Source of the DNA: Streptomyces sp. NBC_01463
GTDB lineage: Bacteria > Actinomycetota > Actinomycetes > Streptomycetales > Streptomycetaceae
Direction of reading: 5' to 3'
Assembly: GCA_036227345.1 (NCBI GenBank)
Contig: CP109468.1
Span: 372,001-436,000, forward strand
DNA: 64,000 nt
A program made the position numbers and the translations under genes. The notes beneath the pieces are model-generated. The model was given only the letters and a program-made list of their open reading frames with translations. It did no database searches and was not told the DNA's origin. Within the stretch, counting starts at the first letter, position 1; every line of letters starts with the position of its first letter. This document shows, one piece after another, positions 52,161 through 60,305 of this stretch.

Positions 52161-52595
52161 TCAGCCGGCTGACGGGTGCTCGGCGAAGCGCGCCGGGGTA
52201 CGCAGGTGCTCGCCGACCCGCTTGACGAGCCGGGCCATCTCGTAGGCGACCAGGCCGATGTCGGCGAAGGCCGTGCTGAGGACGGCGAGGCAGGACCCCT
52301 CCCCCGCGGCGGCGACGAACAGGAAGCCGTCGTCCATCTCGACCATCGTCTGGCGCACGTCGCCCGCCCTGAAGTGGCGTCCCGCGCCCTTGGCCAGGCT
52401 GTGGAACCCGGAGGCGACCGCCGCCAGGTGCTCGGCGTCCTCACGGCTCAGCGCGCTGGACGCGCCGACCGCCAGCCCGTCGCCGGAGAGCACGACCGCG
52501 TGCCGGACCTCGCCGACCCGGGTCACCAGATCGTCCAGCAGCCAGTCGAGTTCGCCGGATCTGCGGGGCACCCCGGTCCTGTCGTTCGCGATCAT
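52161..52595 (-). CDS. cvnB: Roadblock/LC7 domain protein (conservon CvnB)
   Basis: A 144-residue protein with ELDWLLDDLVTRVGEVRHAVVLSGDGLAVGAS, HSLAKGAGRHFRAG and VGEHLRTPARF. It is a clear paralogue of the roadblock protein encoded at 38167-38580, sharing LDWLLDDL and GRHFRAG. It normally binds the CvnD GTPase. AGGAGA lies 7 bases before the ATG ending at 52595. It overlaps the kinase stop by ATGA, showing translational coupling. Confidence 0.93.
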   Translation of the reverse strand: MIANDRTGVPRRSGELDWLLDDLVTRVGEVRHAVVLSGDGLAVGASSALSREDAEHLAAVASGFHSLAKGAGRHFRAGDVRQTMVEMDDGFLFVAAAGEGSCLAVLSTAFADIGLVAYEMARLVKRVGEHLRTPARFAEHPSAG

Positions 52596-55162
52596 GCAGG
52601 GTCTCCTTCGCCGCTCGGGCGGGGTTCGGTGGTGGTCGGTACGGGCGCCGGTGCGCCGGGGGCGGTTCCGCCGCCGCGCACCCAGCCGGCCCGGTAGGCG
52701 GTCATGCGGTCCCTGGCCTGTTCGGGGGTGCGCGGTGCGGCCGCGCCCTCGGCCGGTCCGCCGCCCGGCGGCGGCTCGGGCCGTGGCTCCTCGCGCAGTT
52801 GCGGCACGAGGCTGGCCTGCCGCACCCGGCGGGGCAGGGTGTCGTCGCCGGCGTGCTCGGCGGCGGACGGCCGCGGCTCGCTCCTGTTCTCCGCCCGGCG
52901 GGGTCGCAGTGAGGTCACCTGGGCCCCCGCCGGACCCGTGCGGGACTCCAGGGCGGGGACCGGTACGGGCGCCGGGAAGGCCGTGTTCTGCGCCCGTACG
53001 GCACGAGGGCCGGGGCCGAACGAGGTGCGCTCGTGCTCGTCCCGGCGCTCGGCCGATGCCTTCTGCGGCGCCGTCTGCTCCTCGGCGGGGGGCAGCGCGG
53101 TCTGCAGCAGTGCCGTGGGGAGCAGGACCACGGCCGTCGTGCCGCCGTACGGAGAGGTGCGCAGCTGGACCTTGACGTGGTGCCGTACGGCGAGGCGGCT
53201 GACGACGAAGAGGCCGAGCCGGTCGCTGTCGAAGAGGTCGAGCGCCTCCGCCTGCTCGATGCGGCGGTTGGCCTCGCCCAGCAGCTCCGGCCCCATGCCG
53301 AGGCCGCGGTCCTCGATCTCCAGCGCGTAGCCGTTGCCCACGGGCTCGCCGGTGATGCGGACCTTGGTGTGCGGGGGCGAGAACTGCGCGGCGTTCTCGA
53401 CGAGTTCGGCGAGCAGGTGGGTGAGGTCGGCGACGGCCGTGCCCTTCACCGCGGCGTCGGGCAGCCGGCTGACCTCCACCCGGGCGTAGTCCTCGATCTC
53501 GGAGACGGCGGCGCGCACCACGTTGGTCAGGGGCACGGGCATGCGCCAGGCCCGGCCGGGTGCGGCGCCGGACAGGATGATCAGGCTCTCGGCATGCCGG
53601 CGCATCCGGGTGGTGAGGTGGTCGAGCCGGAAGAGGTCGCTCAGCTCGTCGGGGTCGTCGGCGCGCCGCTCCATGCTGTCCAGGAGGTTCAGCTGACGGT
53701 GGACCAGCACCTGGCTGCGCCGGGCGAGGTTGACGAAGACGCCGGAGATGCCGTCCGCGAGCTCGGCGCGCTCGACGGCTGCGCTGAGGGCGGCCCGGTG
53801 GACCGTGCCGAGGGCCTCGCCGACCTGGCCGATCTCGTCGTGGGAGGCCAGCCCCGGTGGCGCCTCGGCCCGGATGTCGAGCTCCTCGCCCGCGCGCAGC
53901 CGCTGCATGGCCAGGGGCAGTTTGCGCCGGGCGATCTCCAGGGCGCTGTTGCGGAGGCTGACCAGCTCCACGACGAGCGCGCGCCCGATGCGGACGGAGA
54001 TCACCAGGGAGGCGGCGACGGCGACGAAGCCGAAGACGACGGCCGCGCCGGACGGGCTGAACAGCCCGTGGGCGAGGGGGTCGGCACGGTCGGCGGCGCG
54101 TTCCCCGGCACCGGTGCCGATGCTGCGCAGTTCGCCCCTGACGTCGTCGGCGGCACGCTGCCAGTCGGCGGCGCGGACCGCGCCTGCGGCCGCCCGGCCG
54201 GGAGCCGCGGCGAGCACCTGGTCCTCCGCCGCCTGGATGCTGCGGTAGGCGGGCCGGGCGGTGAACGCGCGCCACGCGGCGCGTTCGGTGGCGGGCAGAT
54301 CGACGCCCGCGGTCTCGGTGAGGCTGCGCCGGGTCGCCACCGCTCCGGTGAAGAGCCGAAGCGGGCCGTCCTGGAGGGTTCCGGCCCGGGCGGCGGTGTT
54401 CAGCAGGGCGTCCTCACGGGCCAGCATCTCGTCGGCGCGGGCGAGTTCGAGCAGGACACGGGCGTCGGAGCCGAGGGCGTCGTCCTGGATGCCGGTGAGG
54501 GCTCCGGAGACGGCGAAGGCGGCGGTGACCGTCGCGGTGTACCGGTCGTACACCGCGTCCTCGTCCCCTTCGGCGCCCTTCGCGGCTCCCCGGTCCGTCC
54601 GCAGGTCCTGGGCGAGGCCGAGGAAGTGGTCGAGCCGCCCGGCCACGCCGCCGGGAAGGCTGCCGGTGTCGGCGATGGTGTGGCCGTCGCCGAGCCGCAG
54701 CGCCTTGAGGGCGGTGTCGGTGTCCCCGGCGCTCTGGTCCAGGGCGGAGGCGTGTGCGCTGCTGGGATCGGCCGCCTGGACCATGGCCGCCTTGCGTTCG
54801 CTCTGCAGTGCGGCGACCGCCGCCGCCACCGGCGCCCTGACCTCGTCGTCCACCCGCTGCAACTGGCGCAGCCGCGCCACGTCCTGGGCCGCGGACACGG
54901 TGGCGAAGCCCCACAGGGCCAGCAGGGAGACGACCGGCACCATGAGCAGCGAGATGATCTTCGCCCGTACGGTCCTGGGGCGCAGCGTCCGGCGTCCGCG
55001 CGGGGCCGATATGCCCGCGGTGTGCTGCGGTCCGTCGTGCTCGGCGCTCTCGTCGGCGGGCGGTCCGGCGTGCGCGCGGCGGCCTCGGGCCGACGGCGCC
55101 GACGGGGTGCCGGTCCGGGCATCGGAGGCACCGGTGTCCGGGGTCGTGCGGGGTGGGCGCAT
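52592..55162 (-). CDS. cvnA: Nitrate/nitrite-sensor-like histidine kinase of conservon (CvnA)
   Basis: An 856-residue membrane protein. After a disordered N-terminus come one transmembrane helix (about 75-95, IISLLMVPVVSLLALWGF) and a nitrate- and sulfite-sensing-like extracellular helical domain (about 100-350). A second helix (about 370-390), a HAMP-like region and a HATPase domain (about 505-690) follow, with ELVENAAQFSPP and EIEDRGLGMGP. The tail is Pro/Arg rich. CvnA proteins have the ATPase domain but often no clear phospho-acceptor histidine, and I see none. It signals to CvnB and the GTPase. The ATG ending at 55162 has GAGGAGG close upstream. Confidence 0.9.
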   Translation of the reverse strand: MRPPRTTPDTGASDARTGTPSAPSARGRRAHAGPPADESAEHDGPQHTAGISAPRGRRTLRPRTVRAKIISLLMVPVVSLLALWGFATVSAAQDVARLRQLQRVDDEVRAPVAAAVAALQSERKAAMVQAADPSSAHASALDQSAGDTDTALKALRLGDGHTIADTGSLPGGVAGRLDHFLGLAQDLRTDRGAAKGAEGDEDAVYDRYTATVTAAFAVSGALTGIQDDALGSDARVLLELARADEMLAREDALLNTAARAGTLQDGPLRLFTGAVATRRSLTETAGVDLPATERAAWRAFTARPAYRSIQAAEDQVLAAAPGRAAAGAVRAADWQRAADDVRGELRSIGTGAGERAADRADPLAHGLFSPSGAAVVFGFVAVAASLVISVRIGRALVVELVSLRNSALEIARRKLPLAMQRLRAGEELDIRAEAPPGLASHDEIGQVGEALGTVHRAALSAAVERAELADGISGVFVNLARRSQVLVHRQLNLLDSMERRADDPDELSDLFRLDHLTTRMRRHAESLIILSGAAPGRAWRMPVPLTNVVRAAVSEIEDYARVEVSRLPDAAVKGTAVADLTHLLAELVENAAQFSPPHTKVRITGEPVGNGYALEIEDRGLGMGPELLGEANRRIEQAEALDLFDSDRLGLFVVSRLAVRHHVKVQLRTSPYGGTTAVVLLPTALLQTALPPAEEQTAPQKASAERRDEHERTSFGPGPRAVRAQNTAFPAPVPVPALESRTGPAGAQVTSLRPRRAENRSEPRPSAAEHAGDDTLPRRVRQASLVPQLREEPRPEPPPGGGPAEGAAAPRTPEQARDRMTAYRAGWVRGGGTAPGAPAPVPTTTEPRPSGEGDPA

Positions 55163-55230
55163 GGCCTCCTCGTTCCGGTTCGGAGCTGGGTGGGTGGAGT
55201 GGGTGGAGTTGGGGCGGGGCGGTCCGGTCG

Positions 55231-56100
55231 TCAACGGGTGCCGGCGGGTGCGGCGTCCGGGCGCTTCGGGGCGCGCCGGGGCCGGAGGTCCGGGACTCGT
55301 GCGGACGGGCCCGCCCCGGGAGCGGACACCGGGTCGGCGGGTGCCTCCGCACGCTCGGCGTGGACGTACGCGGCGCGTTCCGGGGCGGTCGGGGAGAGTG
55401 CCACGAACGCCGAGGTGAGGAAGAGGTACGAGCCGAGGCCGACGGCGAGCGGGAAGATGAACTGCATGGCGGTGGCCCCGTGGAGTGCGCTTCCCGAGGG
55501 CGTGACCTGCACGGTCACGGCCAGCATTCCGGTGTAGTGCATGCTGCTGACCGCCGCGCCCATGACGAGGGAGGCGAGGGCCACGGCGCGCGTCGACCTG
55601 ATGTTGAGCGCGGCCCACAGCGCGGCCGTCGCGGCGATGACCGCGATGACGACGGAGAGGACGACCCGCAGCGGGTCGTAGTGGACGGTGCCGTGCAGCC
55701 GGAGTGCCGCCATGCCGAGGTAGTGCATGCTGGCGACGCCGAGCCCGGTGGCGAACCCGCCGAGCAGCAGCGCCCTGGTCCGGTCACGGCTGTATCCGAC
55801 GGCGAAGACGCCGCCGCCGACCACCACCATGGCGCCGAGCAGGCTGAGGAGGGTCAGCGGGACGTTGTAGCGGATGTCGGTTCCGTACACGCCGAAACCG
55901 AGCATCGCGACGAAGTGCATGGTCCAGATGCCGGAGCCGATCGCGGACGCTGCCGTGATCAGCCAGTTGCGGCGCGAGCGCCCGGTCGTGTCGAGCGCGC
56001 GCACGGTGCAGCTCAGGCCGAGCGCGGCGCCGATGCAGGCCATCGCGTACGACAGCAGCGGTGTCAGCCAGCCGAAGGTGGCGTGGTCCAGGTGTCCCAT
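55231..56100 (-). CDS. MHYT domain membrane sensor
   Basis: A 289-residue membrane protein with seven predicted helices and the three MHYT motifs MHFVAM, MHYLGM and MHYTGM. Those residues are thought to bind copper and sense O2, CO or NO. Unlike most MHYT proteins, it has no GGDEF, EAL or kinase domain; the C-terminal 60 residues are a Pro/Ala/Arg-rich cytoplasmic tail. It lies 68 bases upstream of the conservon kinase on the same strand, so it could be a sensor for that system. Confidence 0.9.
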   Translation of the reverse strand: MGHLDHATFGWLTPLLSYAMACIGAALGLSCTVRALDTTGRSRRNWLITAASAIGSGIWTMHFVAMLGFGVYGTDIRYNVPLTLLSLLGAMVVVGGGVFAVGYSRDRTRALLLGGFATGLGVASMHYLGMAALRLHGTVHYDPLRVVLSVVIAVIAATAALWAALNIRSTRAVALASLVMGAAVSSMHYTGMLAVTVQVTPSGSALHGATAMQFIFPLAVGLGSYLFLTSAFVALSPTAPERAAYVHAERAEAPADPVSAPGAGPSARVPDLRPRRAPKRPDAAPAGTR

Positions 56101-56259
56101 GACTCGGGGACGCTAGTCGCGCCGGTGCGCGCGCCCCGGGCGCATTCGAAAGCTGCCGAGATATGACAGAGAGATGTTCCCCAACGATCGCACCGTGGTC
56201 GAACGTGCACACCGATTCGCGACGTTTCGTTCGGGCGGCGGCTGCGCGATCATGTCCGT

Positions 56260-56859
56260 ATGGCCGATGACCACACACACGTCCAGGAGTTCTTCACCGC
56301 GCGCGCGGCGGACTGGGACACACGCTTTCCCGCTGACGGACCGGCGTTCGACGCCGCGGTGGCCGCTCTGGCGCTTCGTCCCGGCGATGCGGTGCTCGAC
56401 GCGGGATGCGGTACGGGACGTGCGATGCCCGCCCTGCGGGCCGCCGTCGGCCCCCGGGGCACGGTGCTGGGCGCCGATCTCACCGCGGCCATGCTGGAGT
56501 CGGCGGCGCGTGCCGGGCGCGGCGGCAGCGGACTGCTGCTCCAGGCCGACGCCGCCCGGCTGCCGCTGAGGTCACGGTCGCTCGACGCGGTGTTCGCGGC
56601 CGGGCTGATCTCGCACCTGTCGCGCCCGGGACCGGATCTGGCCGAACTGGCGCGGGTGGTGCGGCCGGGCGGGGTCCTGGCGCTGTTCCATCCCATCGGC
56701 CGGGCGTCGCTCGCCGCACGGCACGGCCGCAGGCTCACCGATGACGACCTGCGGGCCGAGCCCCGCCTCCGTCCGCTGCTGGCCGGTTCGGGCTGGCACC
56801 TCACCCTGTACGCCGACGAGGACACCCGCTTCCTCGCTCTGGCCGAACGGGCCGGCTGA
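56260..56859 (+). CDS. Class I SAM-dependent methyltransferase
   Basis: A 199-residue methyltransferase. Motif I is VLDAGCGTGRAMPAL (about 48-62), motif II is GADLTAAML, and LRSRSLDAVFAAGLISHL forms the post-I/III region; VRPGGVLALFHP completes the fold. The N-terminus VQEFFTARAADWDTRFP fits a small ubiE-like family. Substrate unknown. The start is ATG 56260 with no strong ribosome site. It is divergent from the MHYT gene and converges on the MpaB-like gene. Confidence 0.88.
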   Translation: MADDHTHVQEFFTARAADWDTRFPADGPAFDAAVAALALRPGDAVLDAGCGTGRAMPALRAAVGPRGTVLGADLTAAMLESAARAGRGGSGLLLQADAARLPLRSRSLDAVFAAGLISHLSRPGPDLAELARVVRPGGVLALFHPIGRASLAARHGRRLTDDDLRAEPRLRPLLAGSGWHLTLYADEDTRFLALAERAG

Positions 56860-56880
56860 CCCGCCTCGCCGGCGGTCCGG

Positions 56881-57783
56881 TCACTCGGCCGGGGCGTCCG
56901 GACGGCTCAGGTGCCGGACCGGGCAGCCCCCGGCGCCGGGCGTGGGGAAGGTGCCGAGCGCGGCCACCTCGTATCCGCCCGGGTATCCCTTGATCTCCGG
57001 GTTCTGCCGGGCGTAGTGCGGCTTCCCGCGTGGCGGCAGCAGCCGTACCGCGCGAGCCCTCAGGTGCAGGGCGCCACGGGTGAGCGAGCGGGCCGCCGCA
57101 CCCGGACGTTCGTAACGGAAGGCCCGCAGCAGCGAGTCGTCGAGAAGCGCGAGGCTCGCGCCCCGCACGACCGGCGCGAGGGGGCGCGGATACCAGGACG
57201 CCATGAGGTCCAGGGTGGCGTCCGACACCGCGCGCGCACCTTCGTCCCAGCCGAAGTGCGCCTCCTCATAGGTGTCGAGGGTGCGCTCGAAGTCCTCGTA
57301 CGTCTGCGGCAGGCCGCTGATCCCCATGTGCGCGCCCAGGGTCCGGTAGTAGGCGGCGCACGCCCGCAGTTCGTGGTCGGACAGCCGGCGCCAGCCGTAG
57401 GCGTCGAGCCAGCGCTTCGGGGTGACGACGAAGGTGCACAGCACATAGCGCATGTCGTCGTTGCTGATGTCGTAGCTGCGGTGCATCCGGTTGATCCGGC
57501 GGATCGCCGTGCGCCCCGGTTCGCTCTCGAAGCCGTGCTCGACGACGGTGTCCAGGAGCAGCGCGGTGTCGTCGTAGCGCTTCTGCGACCGGTCCGTCAG
57601 TTCGGCGGTCTCCGAAAGGAGTCGGCCGATGGAGGGGACGGCATACGTGCGGTACAGGGCCAGTTCGAGGGCGCGGGTGATGTCCCACGGGAACTCGTAC
57701 GTCGCCGTGATCCGGTAGATCTCCAGGAAGTCCCGCTCCGGATCGAGGCGTTGGATGTGCTTCAGCCGGTCGAAACGCTTCAC
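56881..57783 (-). CDS. Oxygenase MpaB family (DUF2236) protein
   Basis: A 300-residue protein of the MpaB/DUF2236 class. It has RITATYEFPWDITRALELALYRTYAVPSIG-like helices, RINRMHRSYDISNDDMRYVLCTFVVTP with the RMH motif, and LGAHMGISGLPQTYEDFE. Family members include latex-clearing protein and a fungal oxygenase, and many bind heme b. The reaction is unknown. GTG 57783 is chosen because AAGGAG lies 7 bases upstream; the longer upstream frame is antisense to the next gene. Confidence 0.82.
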   Translation of the reverse strand: MKRFDRLKHIQRLDPERDFLEIYRITATYEFPWDITRALELALYRTYAVPSIGRLLSETAELTDRSQKRYDDTALLLDTVVEHGFESEPGRTAIRRINRMHRSYDISNDDMRYVLCTFVVTPKRWLDAYGWRRLSDHELRACAAYYRTLGAHMGISGLPQTYEDFERTLDTYEEAHFGWDEGARAVSDATLDLMASWYPRPLAPVVRGASLALLDDSLLRAFRYERPGAAARSLTRGALHLRARAVRLLPPRGKPHYARQNPEIKGYPGGYEVAALGTFPTPGAGGCPVRHLSRPDAPAE

Positions 57784-57927
57784 GGCACAGCTCCTTCGTC
57801 CCGGTCGAGTGTCCAAGCCTACGCGTGCGGGCAGGACGGTGAGTACGCACGGCGGACAGAGCGGCAGGTACACCTCAGGTGCCTGTGGCGTCCGCCCCCG
57901 CGCACACTTCGACGAAGGGCGATCCCC

Positions 57928-58236
57928 ATGAGCGGCATGTTCGGCATATTGCGCAGAGCCGTGGCCCCCGGGCGCAAGGACGGCAGACCCGCCGCCCCCA
58001 CCCGGACCGCGGCCCGCCGGCAGCACAACCTCTTCGAGGCGGCCGCCACGTTCGTCGCGGCATCGGTGGAGGACGACCAGGAGCGCATGGACGAGGCCAG
58101 TGGCTGGGTGTCGCCGGAGGCGCTCTCCTTCGGCGTCGGCGAACTGGCCTGCCGGGCCGTCATCGCGCTCGCCCGCGAGCGCGACGAATCCCCGGAGGCG
58201 GTGGCGCGCACCCTGCTCGGCCTTGCGGACGACTGA
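57928..58236 (+). CDS. Hypothetical protein
   Basis: A 102-residue protein with AAGGG before ATG 57928. The N-terminus is basic (FGILRRAVAPGRKDGRPAAPTRTAARRQ), and the rest is helical (LFEAAATFVAASVEDDQERMDEASGW, LACRAVIALARERDESPE). No signal peptide or membrane segment. I do not recognise a family. It may be cotranscribed with the larger hypothetical gene 115 bases downstream. Confidence 0.65.
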   Translation: MSGMFGILRRAVAPGRKDGRPAAPTRTAARRQHNLFEAAATFVAASVEDDQERMDEASGWVSPEALSFGVGELACRAVIALARERDESPEAVARTLLGLADD

Positions 58237-58350
58237 GCCGGAGCGGCCGGCCGCGGCCGGGCCGCATCCTGCCTTGTCAGGGCCTCGACGAGCGGGTTAC
58301 CCACTGGTTAAGGTGCGCCGACGACAAAGGTGACGGAAGAGGAGGGTGCA

Positions 58351-59364
58351 GTGGCCGGGACGGACAACACAGTCGCCGACGACGACGCACTGTACGTGCT
58401 GACCGCGGTCCTGCTGACCCCTGCCCAGTTCCCGAGTGTCCTCGGCGACGACTACCCGGCGGCGTGCGCGGCCCTGGGCCTCGAACCGTACGCCGAGGGC
58501 TACGGCCTGGTGATGGGCCAGGACAGCGACGGGGCCCGGTGGACCGTGGTCGTGGACGACGTGTCCCTGGTGGCCGTGGCCATAGCCTCCTGGGACTGCG
58601 GAATGGAGTACGACCTGTCACCGGACGACCGCTCGGTGGTCTCCGCCCTGCCCGGATGGCCGCTCGCCCTGGCGGTCGCCGCTCCCGGCGTGCCCGCCCC
58701 GCACGATCCGGCGCCGGACCCGGAGGCGGACGGCGAGGACCTGCCGCCCCTGGCCCCGCCCGCCACCGATGTCTGGGGTCCCGCCCAGCGCCGGCTCGGG
58801 GCGGATGCGATCGCCCTGCAGTGGGCGGTCTGGCGGGAGCAGATCGACGACGCGACGGCGTTCGCACCGGCGGGTGGCGGCGGGGCGGGTGACGAGAACG
58901 CGGCAGAGAACGACGGACCGGGCGCGGAGTCCTCGGCGGGGGTGACTGCGGTGGCTGACGGGGCCGGGGCGACGGGCGACTCGGGGGCGGGCGAGGACGC
59001 GGAATCCCGCTCGGAGGACCTGGAACCGGAGTCGCGTTCGGAGGACGTGGACGGGGAGTCCGGTTCGCCGGATCCCGACGACGACGCCTCGGGCACCCAC
59101 CCCGGCATACGAAGGGCGCTGGCCGAGGCGCACGCCTACGTCGACGCGCCGCCGCCGCCCGGCCGCGTCCGCTCCTCCTTCGCCCCCGGCGACGCACGGA
59201 TGATCCGGGCCGACGGCCCCGGCTGGTCGATGGTCGCCAGGACCGACGACATCGCCTTCATGCTGCTCGACGAGGTGCCCGGCGAGATCCTGCCCGTGGG
59301 GCGCGGGACGGAGCTCCCGAAGCTCCTCGAGGCGCTGGACGCGCTGGCGGTCCGGCCCTCCTGA
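58351..59364 (+). CDS. Hypothetical protein with acidic repeat linker
   Basis: A 337-residue protein. Residues about 5-120 look like a folded domain (LTAVLLTPAQFPSVLGDDYPAACAALGLEPYAEGYGL, SLVAVAIASWDCGMEYDLS). A long acidic Gly/Glu/Ser linker (about 165-245) contains near-repeats of ESRSED. A second small domain at about 265-337 reads ARMIRADGPGWSMVARTDDIAFMLLDEVPGEILPVGRG. GAGGAGG lies 5 bases before GTG 58351, so I prefer it to GTG 58330. The family is not recognised. A strong terminator follows. Confidence 0.7.
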   Translation: MAGTDNTVADDDALYVLTAVLLTPAQFPSVLGDDYPAACAALGLEPYAEGYGLVMGQDSDGARWTVVVDDVSLVAVAIASWDCGMEYDLSPDDRSVVSALPGWPLALAVAAPGVPAPHDPAPDPEADGEDLPPLAPPATDVWGPAQRRLGADAIALQWAVWREQIDDATAFAPAGGGGAGDENAAENDGPGAESSAGVTAVADGAGATGDSGAGEDAESRSEDLEPESRSEDVDGESGSPDPDDDASGTHPGIRRALAEAHAYVDAPPPPGRVRSSFAPGDARMIRADGPGWSMVARTDDIAFMLLDEVPGEILPVGRGTELPKLLEALDALAVRPS

Positions 59365-59382
59365 CCTGCGCGGCGCGATGCA

Positions 59383-59428
59383 TACGTGAGGGGGCCCGGG
59401 ATCAGAAGATCCCGGGCCCCCTCACGTA
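59383..59428. terminator. Perfect 21-bp-arm bidirectional terminator
   Basis: The left arm at 59383-59403 and the right arm at 59408-59428 are exact complements with an AGAA tetraloop. It lies between convergent genes, 18 bases from each, and is the longest perfect hairpin in the window. Confidence 0.85.
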
Positions 59429-59446
59429 GGGCGTCCTCGGTCCGGG

Positions 59447-59989
59447 TCAGACCCGTTCGAGCGGCCGGTGGGGCTCCGCGGGGAGCTCCACCTTCACCCG
59501 GTCCCCGGGGTGCACGACGCCGCCCACGGCGACCACGCTCATGATCCCGGCCTTGCGGACGATGGTGCCCTCCGCATTCCGGCCGACGACCTGCTTGAGC
59601 AGTCCGTCCTGGAAGTTGTCGATCTGGAGACACGGGTTGCGCAGCCCGGTGACCTCGACCACGGCCTCGTCGCCGAGGTGCAGCAGGGTGCCGACGGGCA
59701 GGGCCAGCAGATCGACACCACTGGTGGTGACGTTCTCCCCGAGATCGCCGGGGGCGACCTCGAAGCCGGCCTCGCGCAGTTCGCCGAACAGCTCTTCGTG
59801 GATGAGGTGGACCTGGCGCAGATTCGGCTGTGTGGGGTCCTGCGCGACCCTGGAGCGGTGCTTGACCGTCACTCCTGCGTGCACGTCCCCCTCCACACCG
59901 AGCCCGGTCAGCAGGGTGATGCTGTCCCGGTTCGGCTTGGTGAAGCTGTACGTGTCATTACTGCTCACGACGGTGACTGTCCCGCTCAC
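59447..59989 (-). CDS. MOSC domain protein
   Basis: A 180-residue MOSC protein: GLGVEGDVHAGVTVKHRSRVAQDP, RQVHLIHEELFGELREAGF, PGDLGENVTTSGVDLLALPVG and VTGLRNPCLQIDNFQDGLL with the conserved Cys of the MOSC core. MOSC domains bind or transfer the molybdenum cofactor sulfur or act in N-hydroxylated substrate reduction. GTG ending at 59989 has GAGAGGA upstream. It lies 15 bases downstream of a small membrane protein gene on the same strand. Confidence 0.92.
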   Translation of the reverse strand: MSGTVTVVSSNDTYSFTKPNRDSITLLTGLGVEGDVHAGVTVKHRSRVAQDPTQPNLRQVHLIHEELFGELREAGFEVAPGDLGENVTTSGVDLLALPVGTLLHLGDEAVVEVTGLRNPCLQIDNFQDGLLKQVVGRNAEGTIVRKAGIMSVVAVGGVVHPGDRVKVELPAEPHRPLERV

Positions 59990-60004
59990 TGCGCAGGTCC
60001 TCTC

Positions 60005-60187
60005 TCAGCGGCCTATCTCCTTACGCGTGATCCTACGGAGCCTGCGTCGCTGGCTCGGATCCAAGGCCAGATAAGCGATCGCGGGGACCCCGATGAGCAC
60101 CAGCAGTGACAGCCAGAACCCGATGAACGGCATCAGGACGACTGCGACGACAACTCCCCCGATGGCGATCTTCGCGCTGTTCGACAT
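60005..60187 (-). CDS. Small membrane protein
   Basis: A 60-residue protein. Two hydrophobic helices (KIAIGGVVVAVVLMPFIGF and LSLLVLIGVPAIAYLAL) are followed by a basic tail (SQRRRLRRITRKEIGR). AAGGAGG lies 9 bases before the ATG ending at 60187, a strong ribosome site. It probably sits in the cytoplasmic membrane with the basic tail inside. It is likely cotranscribed with the MOSC gene just downstream. Function unknown. Confidence 0.7.
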   Translation of the reverse strand: MSNSAKIAIGGVVVAVVLMPFIGFWLSLLVLIGVPAIAYLALDPSQRRRLRRITRKEIGR

Positions 60188-60305
60188 CGTCCACGCCTCC
60201 TTCGCGGCCAGTGGCCGCTCCTGTTGTGAGAACGCCTGTGCGTGCCCATCGGTTCCAGCCGCCGCGGACGAGTCCGCGGCGGCGGCCGTTCCGGATCCGC
60301 GCCCC

